64,000 bases of DNA from Adineta steineri (Eukaryota > Rotifera > Eurotatoria > Adinetida > Adinetidae): the NCBI GenBank assembly GCA_905250115.1, contig CAJNOI010000047.1, positions 520,433 through 584,432 of the forward strand, read 5' to 3'. The notes beneath the pieces are model-generated. The model was not told where the DNA came from. It worked only from the letters and a program-made list of their open reading frames with translations, and ran no database searches. The position numbers and the translations under genes are program-made. Positions 22,382 through 34,858 of the stretch are shown here, piece after piece; the first letter of the stretch is position 1; each line of letters opens with the position of its first letter.

Positions 22382-24648
22382 TTATATATGATTTGTTTTA
22401 AGACCTTTTTTAGCTTGAAAACGATAAGCTTTTTGCATATGTGTTGGTGTATGACGACGATGACATTGACAACGAAGTATACGAGCAAATGTTCGGCGAA
22501 ATGTTCCATTACATAATGCATAAAGCATTGGACTATAAATCAAAGAATAAAATTATCTTATAAATCCAAAAAAATAAGAAAATCTATACTTAATCGTTGA
22601 ATTAATATAACATAACATATAACCAAAACGTTCCCAGTACATTGGGAAACCATGTGAAAATATATCTGGTTTTATTGTTGATATAATAATATTTGTATTA
22701 TAAGGAAGCCATGTCACAATGAATGCAATTAGAATAGCACTGAAATATGAAAAAAAACATAAAAACCCCGACAAGTAGATTTTTTTTCTAAATAGAAATA
22801 CCTTAGAGTTTTTGCAGCTTTTTGATCTTTTACTTTTTCCATACGACGTTTCACTGTTTTTACACTTCCATTTGTATTTGCTGTTACTTGCGATGAAAGC
22901 TTTTGTGGTATTGGCTTTGTTGGTGAAACAATTGTTTCATTGATTTGTTGTGTATTAAAATATTTTTGATGGACAAGAAGTGTTGACTGTTGTTGATCAT
23001 TTGGTAAAGGTGATAATTCAGTTATATAATCATGATGAGGAAGTCGTAGCCAACTGCTATTATGTGAATAATGAGAAGATGCTGGAAATGAAACTGTTGT
23101 CTGACCACGTAATCTTGATTCGACATATTCAATGTCTTTATCAATATTATTAAGTAATGGTTGACGTTGTTGTTGTTGATGTGAAAGATGTTCATCAGAT
23201 GTTGATGCTAATGAATGATAATAAAGACGTGTCTCATATTGAATTGATTTTTGTCTATGTTGTTTTTGTTCTTGATTATATAAATATTCTATTGATGGGG
23301 GTTGATCACAACGACGAATCCATGGATCCGCATATAGATTAGATTTATTTTGTTCAGATGTATCACGTAGAGTATTCGACGTACGACCATTAACAAGACA
23401 TATTTTTCCTGTATTTGTTAATGGAACATTATCAGTTAAATTTCGATTTAGATTCGTTGTAATTATAGAACGAATTTCACTTGAAGATTCATCATCATCA
23501 ACTCTATTAGAATTTGATTTTGATTTGGTTGAATCATGTTGTCTTAAATAAACATAAAAGTTTATTATTCTTTTTTTCTTATATATAAATAAGACATCTA
23601 AATTTTATTACCTTGTATAATAACAACAATAATTAAATTTTTTATTTTGTTTTTTATTTAATAATAATAATTTATTAGCTGAACAATTTTGTAAGGATAT
23701 AATTTTTTGTCGTGAACGATTTGAATCCGTTGATATACTTTCATCTTGTTCTAAAACTAATGTTGTACCTACTGAAGTTAAATTTTTTGTTAGACGACCA
23801 TTTGAAATAGTATTATTATTTGTATTTGTTGACTGAGAATATGATATATGATGTTGAGCTTGTAATAGATGTAATTCCTTCCGACGTTTCACTGTTTCAC
23901 GATATATACGAAAATAAAGTAAACACATTAATGTAACTGGTAAATAAAAAGCAGCAATAGCTGTTGGTATTGCAACTATTATCCAAGAAAAACAATCAAA
24001 CATATTTCTTTCTTTGTTTCTTTTGTCTCTCTTACCTATTGCTTTGTCCGTAAATGGTAGTCGACATTGACCGGGTGGTACTCTTTCATCAATTAACGGC
24101 CAAGTCCATATCCACTAGAATAAGAATATCATTTTTCTAGTTTATTTTGTTTTTTATTTAAATATAAATCTTACAGGTGTCCATATAAGACATGAAATAG
24201 TCCAAGCAAAACCAATCATAAATGATGCACGTTTTGGTGTACGTTTCGATCGATATGTTAATGGTCGTGTTATAGAAAAATATCGATCAAAACATATAAG
24301 TAAAAGATTAGCAACAGATGCATTTGACATTGTATAGTCTACACTAAGCCATACATCACATAAAAATGAGCCAAATGGCCAACAATCTTTTTCAAAAAAT
24401 GTAAAAAATATTGGCATAGAAAAGAATCCAATTGTAAAATCAGCTACAGCAAGTGATAATAGAAAATAATTTGTTAATGTACGTAGTTGTTTATTAATAC
24501 GAAACGAGATTAATACAAGTAAATTACCAATTGTTGTTAATAAAGTTAATATTGTACCACCTACTATAATAAGAACTGTTTTATAAAATGCAGCTGATGA
24601 AGTTTTTGATGTTATTGGACATGTAAAATTATTAAATGAACTATTCAT
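22382..24648 (-). CDS. Muscarinic acetylcholine receptor (class A GPCR)
   Basis: Six exons (24175-24648, 24036-24114, 23612-23975, 22802-23542, 22590-22739, 22382-22532) give about 652 residues. TM3 carries the amine-binding Asp ([11 protein letters not shown], Asp104) followed by DRY (121-123). The stretch [21 protein letters not shown] is the muscarinic signature. TM5 has [13 protein letters not shown]6 [17 protein letters not shown], and TM7 [24 protein letters not shown] with the NPxxY motif. The third intracellular loop is very long (about 300 residues, exons 3-4) and low complexity. It should couple acetylcholine to a G protein at the plasma membrane; which G protein cannot be told from sequence. 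The short glycosylatable N-terminus (NSS, NFT) is typical. Confidence 0.92.
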
Positions 24649-27600
24649 ATTATCTTCAGTTATGTTTGTTGAAGAAAACTATGAAAACTAAAAATAAATA
24701 AATAAATATATGTATATCATGATTTTCTTTTTATATTGTAGCGTAAATCAGTCCCATGAGATTATATTTCCTGGTAAAGAATATCCGGACGGATTTATAA
24801 ATTGATCGTGATCGAATTTCTTTAGGGATTAATTCATGTTATACAGATGTACTCTGTCTTTTTCTTCTTTTTCTGTTCTAGTTTAACTTGATGTACTACA
24901 TATATATTATGACTTAATTTCAAAAATCGATTGATAATTCTAGAAATATTTAACGTACCTATATACTCTCTATCTAAAGATAAAAGAATACATCAAAGAA
25001 AAAGAAATCTCAGAATGACACTAAGATTTGCATTTAGATGAATTGACTATCATAATCAAATCGAACACTATTTGTTTTCTGTCTACTACTATATTTTTTC
25101 GAACGTTACATATAACTCTATCAGAATAGATCAGATCAATTTATGTTGTTAGTCTAGCGAAAGATAAAGAAAACGTTAGCATGAAAAATAACATTAATAT
25201 AAAAATATGTTGTGTCATTGAACTAGGACACTTGTTGAATGTTTTCTTGTTTATTTATTATCAAAACATTATCCATATGTTGGATGATAATATGTTTCAT
25301 TTGTAAGAAAGAAAGAAAGACAAAAAAAGTATTTTTCTTTTATCAAGGTGTGTAAAATTAAAAGAGAAAAAAATCGTTTATATTTGCTTACTTTCATTTT
25401 TTTCCATTTGTAAAAAATTACGAATAGGCAACTACTATCGTTTGTCGATGTATAGTGTTATGCTTTCGAGTACTATACGGTGAAAATGAGATAGAGAGCG
25501 AGAAAGAAAACTCTCTCTCTCTCTCTTTCTTTCTCTATGTCTCTTTTAGATAGGCAAAAGATCTTGGGTAATTATTTTTCTTTCGGCAATATTTACTTAA
25601 GAATTCTTCTATCACTAACCTTTTTATATAAATACGTGCATGCACACACATATTTCTTAAGAAATTTTGTTATATCCATGAAAAATTAGTGTTCTATATT
25701 CGCCCGACATTCTGTCTCTCTCTCTCGAAACATTTCGAGCAATTCAATCATGTTATTTTTAACAATCAATTTATTTTTCTTATCATAACCCATCAATACA
25801 CTATAAAGATTTTTAGCTTGCTTATAGTTAATCGATTATCTTCTCTTTTCTTTATTCGTTTATATAAAAGAATATATAAATATAATAGTATGTGAACATA
25901 CGTTAAAAGATTTTTGTCGAGGCATGTGTTTACTAACCAATCGATAGCTCATCAATAAATTAAAGTAGAATATATTTTTCTAGAAAAATAGATTTTGAAT
26001 AGACAAATAATTACCAATAAATGTAGGAACGATCGTAATAGTTTCGATGTATAATTGTATGTATATATATTGACAGACATATCTTATCATAAAGATAAAT
26101 TCACTAATCATCTTATTCTCTGTTATTTGACACTGTCAGCTTTCACTTCTTGATTTGATCTATTCCGATGTTAATAGCAAGGAACGCGTAACTTCTACTT
26201 TAGACATTAGAACAAGGAGGAGAGAGAGAGAGGGAGAGAGAGAAAGAATGAAGGAAAAAGAAATAAGAAAAGAAAGACGATCATAGAATCAGCAATAGTC
26301 TTATGAATGTCATTGCCTGAACATAGAGACTCTATTTTCTACGATGGTGTTTGATCTGCGTGACTTGATGACGGAAATACTTTATATATATATATCTATT
26401 TCATATTGATTCGATGATAGTGATAGTTTTTTTTTGTATTTGTGTGCCTAACAACTCTCTTTTTTCAATGAGTCCCGCTAGAACTTTTGCAAGTACACAT
26501 CAGAGTTTGTCTATTGAACGAGTTCTCTTGTTGTTATCGTCAATGAGTATGCTTGCCGACAATTTTGACGGCAAATGCAAACGCATTTAATGAGTGACAT
26601 GCTTTTAGTTTTTTACGTTAAATCGCATATAAATATATACAATGAGTCTATTTTCTTGACTAGAGAAGGTAAATATTTGATAAAGATATAGAAAACTAAC
26701 CATGTGTCACAATACAATAATAAACGATCACATTTTATTGATCTATTACTGAATATAAAAGAAATTGTAAGGTGTTAATTAATGTAATGTCAATTCGATT
26801 AACATATAATTCTTAAATAAGAAATCATATAAATTCTTTTTTTTTTCTCCGATTCTTCCTAATTCTTAGTCGCTATATATATATATATATTTGAATGAAA
26901 CACTTAATATTGACAAACATCCTACTCAATGATCTATCAATTATAAACAAATGAAAGACGAAAGTTTATCCTGTCATATGAAATAATAATATCAATGTGT
27001 TTTTCTTATGATATACTAATAATCAATTAAATGTTTTATTTAGATAATATTCTTCTTCTTTGACTTACTAAATATTTTTCGTCAATTAATTACTCGTTAA
27101 ACATCTTGTTCTAGCCTGTGCAATTTCTATTTAGTTCTTCTTCTTCTAGATGAGAGAAGAGAAAAGCATTCTTCTCTCTTTTTAATGACAACAACAAATC
27201 TTAATAGATGACAACAAGCTGAGAAAGCTTTTTGAGTATGTCAATGTGAAATCAATGTGACAGACGTAACAAAAGCTAACGATTATTATGATGATTTGAA
27301 TCATACTGTGTTATATTATATATTGCTTAATATCTCAAAATATATGAGATCGATCTGTTTTGCTCTTTCATATATATATATATATATATATATACCTCAA
27401 TAATTTATTTATCGTTAGAATCAAGCAATATATCGATGTGCGTGTGTTTGCTTGGATAAACGAGAAAAGAAAATAAACAATCGATTAATGAAAATCATTA
27501 ACATAGGTTATTTTTATTAGTCTCATCATAATGACAGCAAACACCTGAAGCAAACACAACAGGAGATATGTTTTTCTCGTTTATATCTGCTGGATTATTA

Positions 27601-28484
27601 TAATATAAATCATCTATATTTTTTTTGTCCAATTATCAAGAAAAAAAAATAGGTGAAGAAAAATTCTTGATCAATAGATGCCATACAAAATTACATGCAC
27701 GTCGTTTCAAAAACAAATATCAATATGAAAAAAACAATAGTGACTAACATCATAAATAATTGAACGCCTACTAACATACCTGTGTATATACACACGTACC
27801 GATAGGAATAAATCATTTATAGAAAATAATTTTAAGGATATTTGTATAATTTATTGAGTGAATTTGTTTTTTACTTGAAAATTATGATAGAGATCTTAGA
27901 TAAATAGAACTAATTTTCTATTAAGAAACTATTCATAGTCAATTATGAAGAAAAATTGCCGGATTTTGATCGACTTGTTTTCAAAAAACGTGTTAAATAA
28001 AAAAAACTCTGCTTCTTTTTATATACTAAGGATAAATAAATACGTTAGTATTTTTTGTCGATTAAATATTACGTCTTCTCATATAAAATAAAATCTATTG
28101 TTAGAATTGATAAAAGTTCGTAAGAAAAGAAAAAACCTATTCGTAAATTTCGTCTTTGTCTCTTCAATTGTTTACTGAACAAAGAAACTTAGTTCTCTTA
28201 TCTTTGTATAATAAAAACGTTCTTTCTTGTACTTTAATAACAACTTTTGAATCATCTTGTTATTCTAGAAAGTCAAGATAAGAACTAGACTTTATCTTTT
28301 TGTTTGCTTCGCTTTTTTTTTTGTCTTTGAAATTTTTTGTTTATAATAATAAATATTCAGCTGATGAAACAGTTTTCTATTGTTGTTTATTATAAATATT
28401 GAAAAAAATACACACATGAAATAGATTGAAGCATAAAATAGGAAAAAAAACACCAGTGTCTATATAAGAATATCTTTTAAATGT
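24649..28484. other. Long gene-free stretch (3.8 kb)
   Basis: Upstream of the muscarinic receptor gene and downstream of the next minus-strand gene. It contains simple repeats: (CT)n near 25511, (AG)n near 26220, and (AT)n near 26876, 26383 and 27371. No coding exon was recognised. Its length is unusual for this compact genome, so receptor 5' UTR exons or regulatory DNA may lie here. Confidence 0.5.
27371..27393. repeat. (AT)n microsatellite
   Basis: An uninterrupted alternating AT run of about 23 bp; shorter runs lie near 26383 and 26876. Confidence 0.8.
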
Positions 28485-30584
28485 TTATTTTTTTGCAAAT
28501 TTTCCGAAAAGGATGAAACCACCAACTCCACCAATTAATAAACCAACAATAATTAAACCAATCCAAAGTCCGGTTATTTTTGGACCGGAACTTTTTGTGA
28601 TTGTTTCTGATGATCGATGACCGACATTGAGTGAACCAGGTCGTGCACGTAAATTGACTGTATTTGTACCATATTTAGCACGGAATGCTAAACCATCGGC
28701 TTCCATAATTCGTTCAAGACGGTTAATAAGTCCATCTAATGATGTTTCATGAATTGGATCTGCTACATTTCCAGTTATTGGTGGTCTATCAAGTAATGTA
28801 AATGTAACAATGATATCATTGCTTGCTCCAGTATCTTGATCAACAATAAGATGTGAAATACGTATTGGTCTTACAAACATGGTAAATACCAATGTTTCCC
28901 ATATATGAAAACGTAAATAATTCAAATTTTCATATACTGGATATTTTTTATCGTTGACGATTCGGAATGTTAAAACAGCAAGATTATAATTTTCTATAAA
29001 ATAAAATCAAATGAAAATAATAAGAGAAGAAAACTATGAAATGAATTTTTTTTCTTTACCAGCTGGACCTAAAGCACGATAACATTCAGCTAATGTATAA
29101 TCAATTTCGAATATTGTCATGGGACGACGACGATAGTTGAAAATATCTTAAAATAAAGATAGAAAAAAAAACTATATATGTATATATATTTAGAAATAAA
29201 TTTATTTTATTTACTCATTTCAAATGAAGTATTAAGAACTCCATTGTTGTATTGTTTTAAGACTAATTTTACTGGTTCTGAGTGTACTACTGGTTCACCT
29301 TCAATATGTGATGACCAATACCATTCGCGATGTTGAAGTACATAACCTGGTAAGACTTTTTCAGCAATCCATACATGACACCAGACTCGATCACGGCAAT
29401 GTTTTTCACCAGTATATTGATATTCAGCATCATCGAGTAAGAATAAATGTTGTGGACTACCCATATGGAAATTATTTGGATCATCAACATCAGGTACAGC
29501 ATCATTTCCTTGTGCACTTATATTACTAACACGACAATGATGTCTTTCACTGCTATATCGATAAGTTAGACCAACACCATGATCATGAATTTCAGTAAAA
29601 TGTTCCCATTGTGGTGAACCTTGTGGATCAGGATACCAAGCATCAAAACGTGTAAATTGAAATTCAGTGTCATATAAATTATGTCCACTAAATATTGCAC
29701 TTTGATTACCAAATGGTACATTTACTTCAGTATTTGCACTGACTCGTTCTGGAAGGTTTTTTGGTATAGACATTGTTGATGTACGATTTTGACAATAGAC
29801 GCCGGTTGGTGTTTCTAATGCTTGTCGTTCTTCACGTCTGCTTGGATTTGCATTGTAACGAAAAACGTTGTATGTAAATGAATCTTGAGTTGTTGCATTT
29901 TTAACTGTTACATTCATTTGTAAAATGGTAGTTTGGTTTTGTTGAAAGCCAGGTAGAAATTTTGTTGGATCAGATACATGAAAGAAAACAAGTACTGTTG
30001 CTCTGATATCATTCAAGTAGAAACATGATCGGAAGATATTTGTTGGAATTCGACGTAATTCACCTTCATTTTCAAAACGAACACCCCATTGAGCATTAGG
30101 TTTATTTCGTTGATCATAACCGAGAAGAGCTGATGGTTTAACCATAAGTGTTCTTGGTACAACAACACTTGTTTGAGATTGGTCATTAAGTGTTTGTCGA
30201 ACACAAAATGGCATGGAGATATTTCCAATACCATAGATGATTTCAAAAAATTCGTTAGTTACGAAATTGTAATAGAAATTATTTGGACCTAAACATAAAA
30301 AAAATATTATGAAAATATAATATATTGAATATGTAAATACCTATAGCCGAATTTGTTGCAATAGCATCACGTGAAGTTGAAAAAGCCTGTGAGAGCTCCA
30401 AAATGTTTCTCTCAGCTACGAGTTCAGTCATAATTTCGAATCTTGGTGGAATATGGTGCCACTTGGGATCAGGAAATGGTGGAGTTGGTCCATCCGGGCA
30501 TAGTTGTGGATCCACTTGTTGAGCATGGGTTAATTGAATGAAAATAAACGCAACACTTACAAGATATGTGAGTAGTCGAAACAT
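28485..30584 (-). CDS. Secreted/type-I membrane protein, LolA-like metazoan family (tentative)
   Basis: Four exons (30341-30584, 29215-30288, 29060-29146, 28485-28993) give 637 residues. A signal peptide (MFRLLTYLVSVAFIFIQLTHA) is followed by LCPDGPTPPFPD, a large extracellular region with several N-glycosylation sites and paired cysteines, and one C-terminal membrane helix (ITGLWIGLIIVGLLIGGVGGFILF) with a short basic tail FGKFAKK. The sequence NEFFEIIYGIGN and the general plan remind me of uncharacterised invertebrate proteins annotated with LolA-like domains, but I am not certain of this. Function is unknown. The KKxx-like end could act as an ER retrieval signal, which is speculative. Confidence 0.75.
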
Positions 30585-31463
30585 TTTCACAGTGTCTTCT
30601 TTCTTGTATTAAGTGAAAATAACTGTTACAACAATAGTTTTAACAATAATAAGAACTCCTGTAAGACGAGTTTATATGATAAGAAGCAAAAAAAAGGGTG
30701 TTTGTTTGCTCGTGTTATCTATTAAAAAAGCGACACTAAACAAAAAGCATCATTTTTTTTCGTAACGACGGCCGGTTTTTTTACATATAAACGGCGTCCA
30801 ATATAGATTGTTATCTATTTAACAATACTTCTTTGTTTATATCTTTTGTCTTACGTTTTTGCCCATCTATTTAAATATACTCAACGTGAAAATGAGAAGA
30901 AAAAAAAGAAGAAGAAAAGAAACAATGATATACTTTTTACAAAATTCTAAATATATTCTAATTGACCTTGAAACCCTACAGATACTTATATAATATTTCT
31001 AAATTCAATAATCTTTGCATTTTGTTTTTTTTTTGATTCATTTATCATATAAATTATGTTATATCGAGATACAAGACAATGCATAATAATATTAATTGAA
31101 ATACACCTGTTTTTGTAATACAATCATCAACGCTTTTGTTGCTTATTCATGAGATCCTTGACGTAATATCAAACGACCTCAGATTATCCATATCTTTACT
31201 TGAGCAGAAAAAAATCTGTTATATCGAGTACAGAGCTGATAGATCGTAGAAATGAGAAAAGATAGATGTATTCCATATACATTTTTTTTCCTCTTCTATT
31301 TCTTTCCTAAAGACAAGAGAAAACATTGTTTTTCTAATGGATAAAAAGGCAAACGAGAATAAATGCATATTTCTGCAATAGTATATGTATAACAATTCTG
31401 TTAGAAGAAAAAAACGACGCCCATTTGTCAGTCGTCGTTTAGTTATTCATACATAGAGGAAAT
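30585..31463. other. Divergent intergenic region
   Basis: Separates two divergently transcribed membrane-protein genes and should hold both promoters. AT-rich; no gene or element recognised. Confidence 0.45.
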
Positions 31464-32066
31464 ATGTATGCTCCTCGTGCTAAATTCGAACGTATTTATA
31501 TTGTTTCACCAGTTAAAGTAGCAATTATATTTTTAATGGTTCTTCATTGTCTTTTTTTATTAATTGCATTACTAACATCATTTTGGATTCAAACAAAATT
31601 TGGTCATTATGGACCATTGTATAGTTGTGAAAATCGTCTTCATTGGAAAACAACATCTCGTCTATCTTCTATAACAACTGAATGTCAATTTGTTCGATCA
31701 TTTCATCGTTTAAATCTCTTATGGATGCCTATAACAGCTTTATTCATAGTACTATCTTTTATTATAACATTAATTTCTATTCTTATAGCTACTTTATCTT
31801 TTATTAAAACATCATTTACAATTCGTCGTCGTTATTGGTTATTTACCATTTTATTATTATTAATTGTTTTTCTACTTGATTCTTTTGTAATTATATTTAT
31901 TCCACTTAGTCATCATCATCAAATCTATTATCTACAATGGGCATATGGTATACATTGTGGTGCAACATTATTTATTTCCGTATCGTTAATAACAGCTATT
32001 CTCACACATAATACGGATGATATTCAATATATTGAAGCAATAGAGGAGTCATCAATTGATAAATAG
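31464..32066 (+). CDS. Four-transmembrane claudin/PMP22-like protein
   Basis: Single-exon frame of 200 residues with four hydrophobic segments (about residues 17-40, 84-112, 121-145, 158-182). The first extracellular loop begins SFWIQTKFGHYGPLYSCENR and has a second Cys about 22 residues later, loosely recalling the W-(x)n-GLW-C-C pattern of claudins and relatives. The N-terminus is short and the C-terminal tail acidic. Topology and length fit the claudin/PMP22/clarin superfamily, but identity within it is not resolved. No intron was needed. Confidence 0.6.
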   Translation: MYAPRAKFERIYIVSPVKVAIIFLMVLHCLFLLIALLTSFWIQTKFGHYGPLYSCENRLHWKTTSRLSSITTECQFVRSFHRLNLLWMPITALFIVLSFIITLISILIATLSFIKTSFTIRRRYWLFTILLLLIVFLLDSFVIIFIPLSHHHQIYYLQWAYGIHCGATLFISVSLITAILTHNTDDIQYIEAIEESSIDK

Positions 32067-32152
32067 TTATAAGAAAACTAAATAAAAAACAGCAAAAATA
32101 ATAAAATGTGTATGCATGAGTTTTTCATTGTTTCTTTTAATTATATTTAGAA

Positions 32153-32910
32153 TTATATTTTCTTTTTCTTTGTTTGAAATTCTTTTAATGCTTGTTGACA
32201 AACTTCCGTCATGATATACGTTCGATCAACTTCCGAAACATTATGAATTTTTAATGTATTTCGTACAGAATTAAGATTTCTAAAAAATAATTCAAAGAAA
32301 AAGCAAGTTAAATTTTGTATCGTTTTTTTTCAATATTTTCAAACCTTAATAAAAGAAACATTGTTTTTGGCATCTGCTTAAGTATACGTAATAATGCAAG
32401 ACGTTTTTTATCCATTAATTTACGAAAATGTTTTCGTACTTCTAAACGTTGTTCATTTGTTAATACATTCTCATATTCCTCTTGAGTTGGCATATGAAAT
32501 TTTCCACTTTTTAATGCAAACATTTGTAATTCACGCGGTAATGGATCCCAATTATTTGCATATAAAGGAATATTATATTGTTCAGTATCCGGTAATGGTT
32601 TCATTGTAACTAATGTACAAAATAATTCATACTCCTTTTCTGGTGCACCTAATGCCGTCGCTGCTTGTTTCATACGTATATGATCATTTGTTATTGATGC
32701 CATCCATAAATCACATAAAATTTTACGTTCTTCACTCAATAAAGTTTCATAAAGGCCATGATCAAGAAGAACAATTTGTGCTTTTCGATAATTTTTTGAT
32801 TTCGGATCATTATTAACTTGAACATGAACATTACCAGGATGTGGATCAGCATGTACAAAACCAATACGAAATATTTGTTCAGCAAACATACGAATTAATT
32901 TTTCATCAAT
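32153..32910 (-). CDS. ADCK5-like ABC1/UbiB atypical kinase, 3' part only
   Basis: Two exons (32345-32910, 32153-32279) encode the C-terminal half of an aarF-domain kinase. FVHADPHPGNVHVQ (catalytic Asp and Asn of the UbiB family) and IVLLDHGLYETL (the metal-binding DHG in place of DFG) are present. The LLRNLNSVRNTLKI segment matches ADCK5 better than ADCK1. An acceptor precedes 32910, so upstream exons existed, but no N-terminal kinase sequence (ADCK Ala-rich loop, KxGQ motif) is found in the 390 bp before the assembly gap. Either the rest lies in or beyond the gap or the gene is truncated. Family members act in mitochondria, linked to coenzyme Q or lipid metabolism. Confidence 0.78.
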
Positions 32911-33297
32911 CTATATAAAAACAGATGTATTATTATTTATATAGCGAAGCATATTTCTCAAAGGAATTCATGCTGTATGAATACAAATGAGAGTTATTGA
33001 AGTAGAAAATATATGCATACAAATTTTGAACTATCAGTTTTTATGTTCCAACTTATTTTTTATATCTCTATTTCAATGATAACATCGTAGTTCCAATCTC
33101 GAATATCTTAGATAGAATCTTAATGTTTTTTTTAGTTGATACTTCATTCGCAGCTGTTGAATAATTATATCAATTAATAACTATTGTTGATTTAGAGAAA
33201 AATGAAACTATTATGTATTTTTCTCATGTTGAGTTTTTTTCGATAGATTAAAATAACAAATTAATATTTATCGTGTGTTTAGTGTGATTTATGTTCT
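32911..33297. other. Sequence between ADCK5 fragment and gap
   Basis: AT-rich with no recognisable exon. It should contain or lead to the missing 5' exons of the kinase if the gene is intact. Confidence 0.4.
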
Positions 33298-33876
33298 NNN
33301 NNNNNNNNNNNNNNNNNNNNNNNNNNNNNNNNNNNNNNNNNNNNNNNNNNNNNNNNNNNNNNNNNNNNNNNNNNNNNNNNNNNNNNNNNNNNNNNNNNNN
33401 NNNNNNNNNNNNNNNNNNNNNNNNNNNNNNNNNNNNNNNNNNNNNNNNNNNNNNNNNNNNNNNNNNNNNNNNNNNNNNNNNNNNNNNNNNNNNNNNNNNN
33501 NNNNNNNNNNNNNNNNNNNNNNNNNNNNNNNNNNNNNNNNNNNNNNNNNNNNNNNNNNNNNNNNNNNNNNNNNNNNNNNNNNNNNNNNNNNNNNNNNNNN
33601 NNNNNNNNNNNNNNNNNNNNNNNNNNNNNNNNNNNNNNNNNNNNNNNNNNNNNNNNNNNNNNNNNNNNNNNNNNNNNNNNNNNNNNNNNNNNNNNNNNNN
33701 NNNNNNNNNNNNNNNNNNNNNNNNNNNNNNNNNNNNNNNNNNNNNNNNNNNNNNNNNNNNNNNNNNNNNNNNNNNNNNNNNNNNNNNNNNNNNNNNNNNN
33801 NNNNNNNNNNNNNNNNNNNNNNNNNNNNNNNNNNNNNNNNNNNNNNNNNNNNNNNNNNNNNNNNNNNNNNNNNNNN
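33298..33876. other. Assembly gap (579 N)
   Basis: A run of N. It truncates the F-box gene on its right and may hide the 5' end of the kinase gene on its left. Frames drawn across the gap are not meaningful. Confidence 0.99.
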
Positions 33877-34191
33877 ATGAAGTTTCGAATAATTTCCAAT
33901 ACGAAGAACACGTTCTACTGATAATGAATCAAGAGTAAGACATTCGATATTGTGTTGAATTCGTTGTAAAACTAATAAACAGAATCTATCGAGTATTGAA
34001 TTATCATATTCATTTGATAATGTTGTTACTAAATTGATAGACTGTGTAAAAGTAATATCTCGAGCTAATCTGTCAAGTTTTTTATTGACTCCTATGCATG
34101 AATATAATACATCCAGATTATTAAGTTTGTTTAAAATGTTGAGCAAGATTTCGTCGCATAGATCAACGATATTAAGAGTTGAATTGCTCAT
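33877..34191 (-). CDS. F-box protein, N-terminal part (cut by gap)
   Basis: The start at 34191 gives MSNSTLNIVDLCDEILLNILNKLNNLDVLYSCIGVNKKL, an F-box-like motif (about residues 8-45) as found in large bdelloid F-box families. About 105 residues are visible before the N run. F-box proteins recruit substrates to SCF ubiquitin ligases through Skp1; the substrate-binding part is not visible. A palindromic AT-rich element lies about 50 bp upstream. Confidence 0.7.
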
Positions 34192-34236
34192 GTTGAATTG
34201 TCAATGACAAATATGTTGAATACAATCGTTTATATA

Positions 34237-34309
34237 TATATATATATGTTGTAGGCAAAATTAGAATGTCAATTTTGCCTGAATGCTAATTTTGCGTATA
34301 ACATATATG
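34237..34309. repeat. Imperfect inverted repeat
   Basis: The left arm atatgttgtaggcaaaatta (from about 34244) pairs with a right arm ending in tgctaattttgcgtataaca (34283-34302) with a few mismatches. An inner perfect pair, ggcaaaatt/aattttgcc, is also present. It may be a tiny MITE or a folded AT-rich palindrome. Confidence 0.5.
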
Positions 34310-34822
34310 TATATTCATTCTATTTCATATCTGACGTCGTCAGCGAAGCTTATATAAAATAGTCCGACGATGAATATTGTGACCTTTTCAACATAGTGAA
34401 ATTTTTTCATAGTTGAATGAAAACGTACCGTGAAGAATAGAATTATTGATAATAAATAAATCTATTTTAAACATAAGTTATTAAGATGTCATGTCTCATG
34501 TACTTTCATTCGTTTCTGGAATTTCTATGTTCAATATTTTCACTTCAAAACTAGCATTCTATTAAAATTGATATTTTTCTTTTGTATTCATATTTGAGAA
34601 ATCTATGAGATAGTTGATAGAAATATGAAGTAGGATAATACAATGCATATTTGCGAATGTTTTTATTTTGCAATAATGATTGATAAATCTTCAAAAAAAT
34701 GAAAGAAAATATCAATAATTGAATTGTTGAATTTAACTTTTGAATGTCAACATTCTCATTAATCATTCAACAAAATATTATATATCATGACCTGAGATTA
34801 CCAAATCACTTTCTCATCAGTC

Positions 34823-34858
34823 TTGAGGGTGTGGGTGGGATAGCTTTGTTACACCCTC
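34823..34858. repeat. Telomere-like hairpin 1
   Basis: The left arm tgagggtgt is followed by gggtggg and about 15 nt, then acaccctca, giving a perfect 9-bp stem. Units resemble TGTGGG repeats. Confidence 0.6.

Noticed and set aside
33275-34191. Frames of 200-300 codons across the N run
   Set aside because: Most codons are N. Only the F-box segment at 33877-34191 is real sequence.
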